DNA from: Atriophallophorus winterbourni
Lineage: Eukaryota > Platyhelminthes > Trematoda > Plagiorchiida > Microphallidae
Length of the DNA: 64,000 nucleotides
Reading direction: 5' to 3'
Assembly (NCBI GenBank): GCA_013407085.1
Contig: JACCGJ010016541.1
Coordinates: 1-64,000 of the forward strand
Under the pieces are notes generated by a model. The model searched no databases. It worked only from the letters and a program-made list of their open reading frames with translations, and was not told the DNA's origin. The stretch's first letter is position 1; every line of letters begins with the position of its first letter. Positions 47,700 to 58,797 of this stretch are shown here, piece after piece. The translations under genes and the position numbers were made by a program.

Positions 47700-47885
47700 T
47701 GCGTGGGTGTCAATGCGTTTTTTAGACATCATTTCACGGTTTCAAGTAGCATCCGGCTCAGAGTTTCAACAAATTTGCCTCCACAGTTTCAAGCGCATAC
47801 GGATCCTGATCCTACCTGATGAGTGCAAACAGCTCGAAACCGGTCGGGCTGTTGCTGTGTGTGATGGAAATGTATGCAAATTAGC
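47700..47885 (+). repeat. Hammerhead-bearing repeat, family B
   Basis: The core CTGATGA is at 47816-47822, stem II GTGC/GCTC with one mismatch and loop AAACA follows, then GAAA at 47836-47839 and CCGGTC, with the cleavage triplet GTC intact. The flanking GGATCCTGATCCTAC is shared with the copies at 50373 and 27930-28019. Stem I pairing is poor (CCTAC against GGGCT), so activity is doubtful. Confidence 0.68.
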
Positions 47886-49439
47886 TTTTGCCTCATATTT
47901 GTTATGTAGCACATTGACTGGGTCTCATCAGCAATCCGGAAAATGTTTGAGCACCCAGTCTAACGAATAGAACTAGATAATATGAACTAGCAATTAAACT
48001 CGCAGTGCGAAAATGAAAAAAAAATTGGAAAAGTTTGTATAATACAAAAAATGAAACGTACAATGAATACTCTGCACATAAACGTAAATTAAAATGAAGC
48101 GTTAATGTGCGCGAGTAAAAATTATGTTATGATCAAATTCAATCCATTGTTTCGTGTCATACGTTATTTTGTGGCAAAATATTGATCTAGAATAAATGCT
48201 ACTACTTTTAGGATGATTTCTAACGTAAATGATCACTATTCGTAAAATTCATCCTATGAATGATAAACTTCTTCAGGGGTCATTTGCCTGAACCAAAAAC
48301 ATGCTTTTAATATTTTTTTTCCAGAATGAATTCTCTAGTGACACGAATGATTATATATTATTAGTTCTCTTTTATATGAGCGATTGATATTGCTAACAGA
48401 ATTTGAGAAAAACATATTGAACTATAATGAAGTTCGATCGATCAAAAGCCACATAGATTGAACGTTTCGCCAAAGTTTTTTGGTTTGAAATAAAATTTAA
48501 GATTCCCGAATTGCATGGTTTACGTTACGTTAATTAACGATCTTGTTTCTACCACTACCACATTATGATCACCGTAGATGTCAACATCCTATGAACCAAA
48601 TCAAAACAATCCATGCAACATAGAATCAAAAATAATTCCAACTGGTTTTGGACATTTCCACTCGGCACAGTGTGCGTGTAAGTCAAACGATGTAAAAGTA
48701 GTAAGCTTGCAAATGTCGTGGATGACCCAAAATTCGAATGGTTACTACGTAATCTCACGACAAAACTTGAGAAATAAGCCACCGGTTAACTTCCAAGTGA
48801 CAGTTTCAGAGCACATTAAATTCGTGATGTCTTTAATAGATGTACAATTGTCACAAAGGAGCGTAAACATGGTTGCTGAGAGTTAGGTAATTCGATTCTA
48901 GAACAGATTCCAAACAAATTAAATAATTTTATATTTTCAAACTCGCTTACGTGCAGAGACTGTAATGAAAAGATAAATAAATAAATAAATCGGAGAATAC
49001 TTGAAATTTGGGCAGTTCACTAAAGCATGCTGCCGTTATAAACTTGATAAACACCCATCAAAAGAATATAGATTAGGATTTGTAAAATTAAAATATAATG
49101 CTTGATTCATTTTCCTAACAACTTTTCTTTAACTTCCGTCTGATATTTTCAAGGAAACAATTAGCTTAATTCTCAATTGAAATTATGAAGTTTCTCTAAA
49201 ACATTTTTGCGCTATCAAAATTGAATTTTCTTCTGCTTCGTAAGACATATGTACATTCCCGGTGTAACGTATATCAAATGCTGCAGATAAAGTGATCCGC
49301 CAAAATGAATTATTCTTAATCTTTACACTCTACAATTACATCATCAAACATTCACCTAGAAACTGAACAGTGCATTGATTAACCATGCAAATTGTGCAAG
49401 TTTTCGATTTCTTTATTTAGTAGGACAATATTTAATTAG

Positions 49440-49473
<34 letters not shown>
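49440..49473. repeat. TA dinucleotide run in the left arm
   Basis: About 15 TA units. The right-arm partner is at 62911-62939. Sequence just beyond differs between arms (AAGCTGCACCACGC only on the left), as expected for an unstable site. Confidence 0.9.
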
Positions 49474-49474
<1 letters not shown>

Positions 49475-50204
49475 CTGCACCACGCAAAATTTAACAATCC
49501 ATTCATTTTGTAGAGCAATATTTTGATATATGATAAAAGCACAAACTATTGATACGAACAACTTTGAGACGTCAAATTTCATTGCACATAGTTGATTTAA
49601 ACAATTTTTCTATTCGAGCGCCACTGAGCCTGATCCGTTTGTTCTTATCGGTGACGGCAAATAGCAGCTCAAGCTTGGATAATGTGTTCAACACTACAAC
49701 TTATTATCTATTATTATCTTATTGACGCTAAATACAAATTGACCCGGCTTTTTCCATCAAGAAAATGAATGAGTGTAAATTCAACTGATTTACCCTTACT
49801 ATAGTTGCTTGATTACTGACCGCATTTTGTTAACTTATAATTTTTTTCACTGTCAGTGCTGCATGGACATCAGTCGAACATTTTAGCAAAGTAATCAATT
49901 CATTAGCAGTTTGTTCATCAGTAATTAAAATTGTGATTTTTAAGATACTCACTTGTTTTGACTTGATAAGTAAAATATTCAAAAAAAATGCGTTAGGTTC
50001 TCGTGAAAATGTTGAATACAAATTCAAAGTGATACAAATTGTATAAGGTTAGTATGGCTAAACCTTTCAACCACACGTGTCCAAACCAATGCAGGCAGGG
50101 TTTAAACCCAAGATCATGATCAAAAATTACTCATTTGAATGCATTTCCATCACACAGACACACACACACTCCAAAACCAGTTTCTTATTAAGCAGTTCGC
50201 ACTT

Positions 50205-50425
50205 GTAATCCAATGTTGGATAATGTTGGTACAACCAACCTGTTCAAGCACTTGTGTTCAAACATGTAGATAGGTCGTAACAAACTTATCCAACAGTGGC
50301 ATACAGGCACAACTTGTTTAACATTGTTCCACTGTTTCAAGCGCATGCGGATCGTGATCCTACTGTCCCTACCTGATGAGTGCAAACAGCACGAAACTAG
50401 CGGTGCAGAGTGTGAGTGTGGTGGA
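50205..50425 (+). repeat. Hammerhead-bearing repeat, family B, left-arm copy
   Basis: CTGATGA at 50373-50379, a perfect four-pair stem II GTGC/GCAC (50380-50383 with 50389-50392), loop AAACA and GAAA at 50393-50396 are all kept. The cleavage side reads CTAGCGG in place of CCGGTC, so the cleavage triplet is altered. Upstream, AATCCAATGTTGGATAA and TTATCCAACAGTGGCATAC form the family's inverted repeat. Confidence 0.7.
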
Positions 50426-51944
50426 AGGCAAAAAGTTACAATTCACCAGCTTCGTCAAAGATACCATAGAGTTTCTCCATCAGATTGTTATTTAACTCTT
50501 TGATGCGCAGAGTGGATGCATGGATGCAAAATGTCGAACAATATAAGGTTTAACTATTACAAATTTTCCGTCAAAATACTTGTAAATTTTACTCTCAAGT
50601 TAAACAATACTAAAAGCTGATTTCCTACAATGCATTAGCACATATGATCGTTTTTAACAACTGAAATTCAAACATCACTTTTCAGTTGAAATAAGCTAAT
50701 GAACTCCGACTATTACGAACCATAGACTCGTTTACCAATCAATGTTACTAGGGGGATTATCATTAAGTGAAATCTTGCTGCTTCGTAACTTATTATAATT
50801 ATTAATATTATAATAAAATATTCAAGATACAAATTGTATGTGATTCAGTTTGTATCATTCCTCTTGAAATACAATTTATTGATGAGATTAATGCTAAAAT
50901 ACATTAACATGAGTATATATTTGTAGGACATACCGACCAACCTGTGTTAATGATCGTTGAAAATAGAGAAATTCAATGAGAATGCATAAATATATAAGAG
51001 TAAAAATTGTAATAATATATCACAATGAAATTTAATGAGATCGAACAAATGTCAATGTAATCGAATTTATTTCTAATTTTATGGAAGAATTGTTTAGCAA
51101 CTTACAATAAGCAGATAACTGTAAGATAAAATGGATGAGAAGTATATTTGAGAATATATTTATATTAGGGTAGAAAAATATCCAGATAATAGATGCTTAA
51201 TTTAACGTGATTCTTCACAACTATTCAAAATGATACTGCTGGGTATTCCAAAATCTATTTTCAACATGTTATCTACACAGAGATTGAACTAAAGTTGTCT
51301 GACGTAATTTCATTTCAAGCTTGAAGATATTTTCCGCTCATTCGGTTTAAAAACGAAATGCGTTGCAGAAAAATACTTAACCAACACCAAAACACACATT
51401 GCATAATTGATAAATGTTCGATTGTGAACACTCAGACCGAACTAATTTCCCTCATATACATGGATATAAACCACCAAAATTGAGGAAATGGATCTTTAAA
51501 TCCATACATATAATATAAAACTTACGTTTGAATAATCCGTTCATTTTTATCAGCACCTTTTTTAACGCAAATTTGTTATCTGCTATGATTCTTGGTTTAT
51601 AATCGCGATTAGGTTAGGTTCGCGTTGTATTTCATTGGTTCAATTTACGTGGCGGTTGAACAAACCAATCAGCTTCGTTGCACTGGTTAGTACTGAATGT
51701 CCGCAGGCATTGTAATTAATTTTCTCAACCCACTTGGTTTATCAAATATAATTAAACATCAGCTAATACAATCGATGCATGGTTTTCTATGGGGAACTAT
51801 TGGTAGAATATTAGTGAGACAAAAATGTGCTTCGTTAGGAAACAGGTTTACAGTAACCAATCGGAAAAAACCATGACCAAAATGTTTTTTGAGTCTTTGT
51901 TTGAGAGCGAAATTACAACTGCCTAGCTAACTTCTACCGCGGAT

Positions 51945-53578
51945 TGAAGATTCAAGATTTATAGTTGGAAAATCTATTAACTTTAAATTTGAGTTGAGGT
52001 AAACGTAGAACTGTGTATAAGTTTATAAATAAAGTGAATGTGACCCGGTGACATGGATAGCTTCTAAATAATGTTATTGGAATAGTCAGGCTTAGCTTTC
52101 ATGAAATCAAGGTTTGATTTGAATATAGCTAAACTGTGTGAGTTTATCAAAACGGCCGGTAGGGAATTCAAACAAAACACCCACACCAAATAAAAATAAC
52201 TGAGGCAGTTCCGTTTGGAGTGTGGTATTTCCAATATGCAGCCATGGCCTCGGGTGCTGCTAGAAGTTCGAATTTGGAATAATTTATCCAGGTGTGAGAC
52301 AAAATAATGATAAAGTTGTATGTAACTATAAGGCCGCTTCGCATTCTCATTTGTGAAAGCATCCTCAGGTCCATCGCTCGACGTATGATAGAAACATGGA
52401 AAAGCTTAAAAGCTCTACGATGTAAGCGGTTTTGAAGTAAAGTAGCTTTCTAGAATCATGGTGAACAGGTTTGAGCAGCATAATATAGATTCGGGTTTAT
52501 ATAGGCGTTCATTATGAGAGGAAAACAACACGGGGAAAACGTCCAAATATCACCCGCAACACACCTAGCAGTTGAGATGCGCGTTTGTCGCCTATGTCCT
52601 TCTATTTCGCTGTGTACTCCAGGATTTGGTCTCCGAGCTTGTATGCGTAGAGAAAGCCATAATGGCGGCTAATCTTTATGATCTTAGAATTTTGAATATT
52701 CAAGGTCAGTTTGTTTTCCGATGGCCAGCCGTACAATGCATTTAAATCGTTTTGTAGCAAAACCAACAGTCTACATTGTTGAATCGACTCGATAGTTTTT
52801 ATGTCATCAGCAAATAGAACCATTTTACTTTCGTGTAGTATTGGTTAATCATTCATGTATATTAGGAAGAAAATTGATCGAATCACCTATCCTCGCGGAA
52901 CATTGCTAGAGAATTCGATTTGCTTCGGCAATAGGCTATCCACGCGATCTTTGATGTATCTGTTTATCTGTTATCTGTTTCGAGCATAATTGGATTTATC
53001 TCGTCTGGTAACGGAGATTTCTTCACATTTAATTTTCGTAAATGCTGCACTACCACAGTAGGAGTAATCAAGATTTCACTCAAAGTAGATCCATCAATTT
53101 TATTGTTAGGTTCGTCAATGGTCCCGTGGAATTAGGCATGAAAACATCGGCATAGCGTCTGCTAATATATCAGCGGTCTGTTTAAGGGATTCAAAGAAAC
53201 CAAACGAAGTTTTCAAGGCAAAACCTCGTGTTTTAATATTCACCCCCTTGTTTACGAGTAGATATGTGAGACACTTGAGAAATTAAATGCTATTGAAATG
53301 CTGGTTCATCATCTCGAACGAAGCGGAAAACTTTGTTTCGCAGTCGAGTAAATTGTGACCATAAAACGGCTATTTGTATCCTCTAGATACTCCCTAGCTC
53401 CTGCCTTAGTTTCATCCTTTATTACACCGGCTACAGAGTACAAATGTTCCATGTCGAGAAGCTTTCTTTAGAAAGTATAGAGAGTGTTCGTCCAGTATAG
53501 ATTTTAGGTATTGTAAGAGAGACAGCCGATGTCTATCCGAATCGTAGTAATACAGTTGTGTCAAACTACTGCATTGTA
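51945..53578 (-). mobile_element. Degenerate CR1-like LINE in the left arm
   Basis: Minus strand: RT piece MVLFADDIKTIESIQQ, then LLQNDLNALYG and SENKLTLNIQNSKI (52602-52823), and post-RT pieces at 52168-52374. The 3' tail with ATTCAAGATTTATAG is at 51945-51962. Upstream blocks reach the endonuclease-linker zone near 53570. An internal deletion near 52900-53000 joins the RT thumb to distant sequence (CTGTTATCTGTTTCGAGC). The right-arm copy has the same junction, so the element was already broken before the duplication. Confidence 0.82.
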
Positions 53579-53660
53579 TCTATAGTTCCACTTTGTGTTT
53601 ATTGTAAAGTTAATTGCTTTTTCAACCATAAATCTTGAATCTTGAATCTTGATTCCGGTT
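53579..53660 (+). mobile_element. CR1-like LINE 3' end scrap at the palindrome's inner edge
   Basis: The segment holds ATAGTTCCAC, TTATTGTAAAGTTAATTGC, TTTTTCAACCATAAATC and three TTGAATC heptamers, the 3' untranslated end and tail of the 11-17 kb subfamily. It starts exactly where the left arm stops. An inverted partner is at 56905-56985. Confidence 0.8.
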
Positions 53661-54119
53661 CTCAATGAAGACATTTTAAACTCTCGTCGATTTGCAATTC
53701 AGCACACACTAATCGATCAAGCCTGTTCTGAATTATTGATCCAAAGTCTTCTTCGGGTCAAAAGAAGATTGACCGTTGTCACAACCTGAAGCTTTGAGGT
53801 GCACCGTAGTATCAGCGTTTGTACGCGAAGTGAATCACTTCGTGACCTCTATATCAAAAAAACAGACTCTTTTTCACTAAAACTTATTCAGCAGATTGAA
53901 AAAAGTAGAGAAAATTAATCCGGAATAAGGCATTTATTTGAACGAATGATATTATCAATTCTTGCTTTTTGGAGCACAATCGTTTTTCAAACCTAAATTT
54001 TTACAATATTATAGACGAGGCTGGAGTAGTAAAATAGGATTTTGTACGGAAATTAATTGAAGCCTAATCACTTCATTCGTTTGTTTGTTTCTAATGGATT
54101 TTGGAGGTTCAACTATATA

Positions 54120-54160
<41 letters not shown>

Positions 54161-54417
54161 GATTATACGGAGTAATATACAAGATACTAGGATTCGAGAA
54201 ATCATCCTAGGCATAACGTCCAGAGAACGAAGTTGAAAGGTTTTAAAAGAGAGCCTATTTATTTTAGTCATTAGAGAAATTAGATGATGGGTCCAAGTAA
54301 GGTTATCGGATATGGTCATTCCTAGATACTCGACGTATTTCCATCTAATCAGGTTTGTGGACTTATTCCTAGAAAAATAAATAGGCATCTCTATTCTGAA
54401 AAGGTAGCAATTTGGTA
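53661..54417. other. Spacer sequence with a TA run and a LINE-like scrap
   Basis: A TA dinucleotide run covers 54112-54158. The minus frame 54165-54388 reads KYVEYLGMTISDNLTWTHHL then RMISRILVSCILLRIIYY. This resembles the thumb region that follows the palm in LINE reverse transcriptases (YLG-x-x-D-x-LTW-x-xH), of a lineage unlike the CR1-like copies. The rest is unassigned. Confidence 0.5.
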
Positions 54418-54582
54418 TACTGACAATTAATCATCAGACAATTAATCGTCGGACACTTAATCGCAGCCACTTAATCCATAGACACTTAATCACCAGACAT
54501 TTGATCCCCAGACATTTAACACCCAATTCACTTCATCCCCAGTCACTTAATCTTCAGTCACTAAATCCCCAGTTTGATAACT
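54418..54582. repeat. Degenerate minisatellite, unit about 14 bases
   Basis: About eleven imperfect units of the type CCCCAGACACTTAAT run in tandem, with ATTAATC, ACTTAATC and CATTTGATC variants. Unit length varies a little (12 to 15 bases). Its closeness to the MULE transposase relic suggests it may be a terminal or subterminal repeat of that element. Confidence 0.85.
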
Positions 54583-54639
54583 TCTGAAAAATGCAGAATA
54601 CGTTTAAATGAATTTATTCATCAGCAGCGTTTAGCAATT

Positions 54640-54985
54640 AGTTTTAATAATGTCAATCTTTCCGTAGTTGAGTATCGCTGGATTGCTCGAGAAGTCCCGG
54701 CGCATATCTCAGCATACTTCTTCTTCTGTTTCATATGAACCGCAGCACTTGCTTGAAGAACTCAGGCCATATGCTGTCGGCAATCCTTTCGCAAACCGTT
54801 AAGAAATGTCCACGTGGTGGGATGTTGGCAAGAAAAGAGTGACTGTAATGCACGATGCCAGCCTTCTACAGCATTATGCGTTCGGGCAACACCACTATTT
54901 GCGTCGTCATACTTATTCCAGGATTCAGGTGGAAATATAGCTGGTGCATAGTGCTCTCTTCTGCCTCTAATTCGTCGACCTTGAA
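54640..54985 (-). pseudogene. MULE-type transposase C-terminal relic
   Basis: On the minus strand, from 54985 down, one frame reads FPPESWNKYDDANSGVARTH, then HNAVEGWHRALQSLF and CQHPTTWTFLNGLRKD. The N-S/A-VEGWH block and HPT-W-F-L are hallmarks of MULE (Mutator-like) transposases found across animals. A stop follows HMA, and the residues after it (VHMKQKKKYAEI) still fit the family. Only the last 90-100 codons remain. The DDE catalytic core is not in the window. Confidence 0.75.
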
Positions 54986-55014
54986 CAAAGGTATGTTCAA
55001 AATAAGATATTATT

Positions 55015-55790
55015 TCTACTCGTATGCCACTGTTACATAGGGTTCGTACAACGAACCACGATGTTCAGACACAGAATCACAAAGTGATTCGTGGTCAAGC
55101 ACTCAAGGCGCTTATGGATGACTAAAGCAATGTGTTGCTCACATCCCCGAAATTACACTCCACTACCAGTTTCTGGCTGTTTACTGTCATCAGGTAAATA
55201 CAATAAGATTAGGTTCAGTGAACCTTGAAACAGTGGATAAGTGGTAAACAAGTGTATAGTTGAATGCCACTGTTGCATAGGGTTCGTACAACGAACAACG
55301 GTGTTCAAACACAGAATAACATATTGATTCCTCTCAACCACCCTACGTAACAGTGGCATTCAAGTTAAACTTTGTTTACCAATTATTTGCTTTTTGAGGG
55401 CTCACTTAAACTAATCTTACTGTCTCCACTTCATGAAGCCAAACAGCCAGAAATCAGAAGGGGTGTTTATGTGCGGGTGTTGTGAGCAACACATTACTCT
55501 AGTCTTCCGTAAGCCCCTTGAGTGCTTGACCAGGAATCCCTATGTGATTCTGTGTTGAACAACGTGGTTCTTTTTAAGAACAGTGGCATTCAAGTATAAC
55601 TTTGCTTACCACTTATCCACTGTTTCAAGGTTCACTGAACCTGATCTTACTGTCTCCACCTGATGACGACAAACAGCCAGAAACCGGTAGTGGTGTGATA
55701 GTGCGGGGATGTGAGCAACACATTACTTCAATCATCCGTAAGCGCCTTGAGTGCTTGACCAGGAATCAATATGTGATTCTATACACATAT
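55015..55790 (+). repeat. Cluster of hammerhead-bearing repeats, two orientations
   Basis: Three family A units lie together. On the minus strand, CTGATGACAG...GAAACTGGTAGTGG sits at 55160-55195. On the plus strand a decayed core is near 55428-55470, and a good one lies at 55656-55693 (CTGATGA 55660-55666, GAAA 55680-55683, cleavage GTA 55687-55689, stem I CCAC/GTGG intact). The two plus cores are about 230 bases apart, a direct tandem. Each unit carries GTGAGCAACACATTAC, GCGCCTTGAGTGCTTGACC, a GAATCAC-type hairpin and AACAGTGGCATTCAAG. Stem II in the good copy has one mismatch (CGAC/GCCA). Confidence 0.78.
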
Positions 55791-56904
55791 CCATTTAATT
55801 ATTTGACTGTTATGGTTCGCGTTTTTCATAGGTTCGTAAGTTGGACACGATCTAAAGAGCCGTAACCTTTCGTGCAATCAAAAACACAAACTTTAACGGT
55901 TAATGACGTACTGCCAAAGTTTATCAAGAAACTGATAAACAACGGTTGAAAACGCGTTCGACCAATTGACTTATCCTGTGAAGTAGGACTCATGGGTGAA
56001 ACAAGACGGCATCGTCACGTGAGTGTGAATCATGGGAGATGAGGTGGTTAATATTGCGTAGAGTGTCCTGGTGTCAGTGCATACAAAGTTCTAGACGTTA
56101 GAATAGGGGACGTGTGTTTGAGCACCCCGTGGCTGTGACAAACAAATGAAGCTGCCGTGAACAATGATTAGACGTGCCCTGAAAAAAAGAAATAACCTGT
56201 CATAGCCAATCCCGTTTATCAAACTTGAACGGAAAATTTGTGAATGGCTCGGGCAACTTTGCCATATGATCGGCAGGCTTTTGCTTGTGTTGTGAGTCTC
56301 ATGTGCGAACGCGATTAGCATTTGGTACAATCTGCGGGTGGTGACATGTTGGATCAATGACCCGAAATCCTGTGATACAAGACCAGATGTTTGGCCGGCT
56401 GTCACACACTAACCGATGACCTAAGATGCTAGGATTTTGACACGAGGTCGGTCAATGATCCGAAGCCGTTTGTTTGATTACAGGAACATACTAAATTTTC
56501 TGTCTGAAAACATGTCTTCTCACCTAAATAATAATAATATGCGTGCTAAAATTAAAGAGAGAATGGTTTTTTACTGAACTGATGCTACCTCTTCAACTTG
56601 ATGCAATTTATCTTGATTGTCATAATTTATGTTCGATGATCCATGAAATTCTGAAAGTTTGATGATATTTTTCTCAAGATTATTGAATGTAGATCCATTA
56701 GCTATGCTTGCGGTGGTCACACGCCTTGAACATTCACACTGTAAACGGTTTCTGTTTAATTTCAACCATCAAGTGGTGACAGTAAAATTTGTGTCCATCA
56801 AACTCTTCAATGTACCAACTGGATAACTCTATTAACAAAACATGCCTCGAGAAATCATATCTAGTTTATCCTATAAACAAATTGGAATAATCATCATATA
56901 ATAT
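55791..56904. other. Unassigned spacer sequence
   Basis: Slightly richer in G and C around 55980-56460. The 104-codon minus frame at 56091-56405 has no family features I know. It could be part of a repeat unit but there is no second copy in the window to show it. Confidence 0.35.
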
Positions 56905-56985
56905 CTAGATTCAAGATTCAAGATTTATGGTTGAAAAAGCAATTAACTATACAATAACCATAGAGTGGAACTATAGGTAGGAAGA
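56905..56985 (-). mobile_element. CR1-like LINE 3' end scrap
   Basis: The minus strand repeats the 53579-53660 segment: TATAGTTCCACTC, TTATTGTATAGTTAATTGC, TTTTTCAACCATAAATC and a TTGAATC tail at 56908-56921. The two scraps are inverted relative to each other. Confidence 0.8.
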
Positions 56986-58254
56986 GTTTGTTTGCAGTGC
57001 TAAAAGTATGTTAAGCTTGAGCTTACATTTTCCAGACATTGTTATCTGTCAGCAAGTAATGCTGCCAAGCCCAATTCGGTCTAATGCATAATGGCGCGCA
57101 AATCTTCCCAAAACCTCCGTGTACGAAACGTTGTATGAAAGTGTTGGCAACTAAGAAGATTGATTTTTCTTGTTGGATTGTTCAAACCCTGTTTTTATAT
57201 ACCGCAAACAAATGGTTATCATTATTCATGTACCATTCGCCATTATTCCCCCGAAAAATTCGTGAAACAGGCAGCTCAGTTGTCAGGAGCAAGAAGTTAC
57301 CCAAAACTGCATTAGTCAATTGAATAGAAATTTCTTTCATTCATTATACGCTATTGCTTTACGTTTTTAATGGCGTCACATCATTTTCCTTCATGTGAAG
57401 CTAATGTGTCATGTGGTTCCGTAAATACTCCATATTCATTAGCTTAAAAATTAAAAGATTTTTTTCGGCAATACGATGATATCAAAATATACGAAACATT
57501 GTATTGCGCTAATATTAAGTTGCCGTATGGCTTTTTAACTGTTTTTTTGTATTTTATTTTTCACTCACTTAGGTGAACTCCGTTTTACTGATGACTCAGC
57601 ACCAAATCTATCGGTTTCCGTACGGTTAGAGTCACAGGGTGCATTGATGTTTTGGTTCACTAGGCTGCCAAAGTTCACCAAATGCACCAGACCTTTTGCG
57701 CACAACGGTATCGATCAATTGACACGGTGCACGAACGGTGCTCTGTACAATCTGAAGTGTGACCCCTAATCTCGCTGAAGATGTGCGTCGAAAATAACAA
57801 AACTTTTCAAAAAAAGAAGAGTTCTGATTAACAAAATAAAATGTTCAGTAAGCCTTCTGGCCAATATTATTCATCCAAAAAATTACGCGACACCAAAATA
57901 TTATCCGACATTTTTGGAAGGAGAATATGCACTGGATGTATTGAGGTGTTCACATCATAAGCATATGCTTCATGTGTTTGCCATCAGTAGGTTTAGTGAG
58001 TCTCTTTATTGAAATTCTCTACAAAAAACCTATGGCAATGTTCAACAAATGAATTTCGCTAGAACGAATGTTCAGAACATTGGCTGGCTTCTTGACGAAT
58101 TATGGGTCAGTTTCAGATGAATTTTATTTAATGCCATATGTAAGTTATTCACCCTTAAGCACAAATCTTATGGTTCGTGTCCGAGGCTAGATATAGCCAT
58201 GCAAAATGTTGTGGTGTGTGAGTGAAGGGATGTAAATTAATATGGTCATCCATG
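56986..58254. other. Unassigned spacer sequence
   Basis: No recognisable gene or repeat. The 79-codon plus frame at 57084-57323 has no family features. Confidence 0.35.
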
Positions 58255-58460
58255 AGGATCTTGTATGGTTGAACACCATGTAATTATGTGTTTGAACATC
58301 GTGGTTCCTATAAACAGTGGCTTCAATGTCTCAATTTGATTATCACTTTCCAAGGCTCTCTGTAACGTTTCATACTATCTACACGTAATGACGGCAAACA
58401 GTCAGAAACCGGTTTTGGTTTTTGAATGCAGAAGATGTGAGCAGCACATTACTACGGTAA
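58255..58460 (+). repeat. Hammerhead-bearing repeat, family A, decayed core
   Basis: The segment holds GTTTGAACATCGTGGTTCC, CAGTGGCTTCAATG and a core region where CUGAUGA reads GTAATGA, then CGGCAAACAGTC, GAAACCGG and GATGTGAGCAGCACATTAC. Two or more core changes make cleavage unlikely. Confidence 0.65.
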
Positions 58461-58652
58461 ACTCATGTATATTACATTGTAGAGGCTCTGACGAAAAGCG
58501 CTAGGATATTAATGAGAGAGATTTGTATACAATCGGTCTGATATGATTTCAGTTGAGGTTTCACTTCTGACACATTAGCTTCGACAGACCTCTAGTGATA
58601 TTCTTTACTGGGATCGTGACTAAGTAATTTGACGACTAAATGCGAGCTATTG

Positions 58653-58696
<44 letters not shown>

Positions 58697-58744
58697 CTAT
58701 ATATCTCATATAGCTATATCTCTATCACTATATATCTATATATA

Positions 58745-58796
<52 letters not shown>
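58461..58796. repeat. AT dinucleotide arrays next to the right arm
   Basis: TA runs lie at 58654-58690 and 58741-58794, with TATATCT variants between. A motif near 58560-58592 matches one in the 38343-39075 island. The right-hand LINE begins directly after the second run. Confidence 0.85.

Positions 58797-58797
<1 letters not shown>

Larger units (their letters stand above)
48023..53578 (+). repeat. Left arm of a large inverted duplication
   Basis: The sequence reappears as reverse complement at 58829-64000. Anchors (left with right): 48023 with 64000, 48541 with 63820, 49948 with 62460, 50188 with 62212, 51941 with 60452 and 53578 with 58829. Divergence over 50180-50460 is only a handful of changes in about 280 bases. 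A TA run (49440-49472) is present in both arms. The left arm has 338 extra bases at 48137-48474. Inside are a family B ribozyme repeat and a broken CR1-like element that both arms share. The repeat reaches the window end on the right, so the true outer boundary is unknown. Confidence 0.93.

Noticed and set aside
48578..48886. 102-codon plus-strand open frame in the left palindrome arm
   Set aside because: The right-arm partner has a deletion of about 20 bases and a stop within it, so the frame is not kept between arms, and no family was recognised.
54600..55000. Host gene exon (signal of locally higher GC and long open stretches)
   Set aside because: The minus-strand translation matches the MULE transposase C terminus and carries a stop, so it is a transposon relic.
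56091..56405. 104-codon minus-strand open frame in the spacer
   Set aside because: No domain, signal peptide or homologous second copy; likely chance in a slightly GC-richer block.
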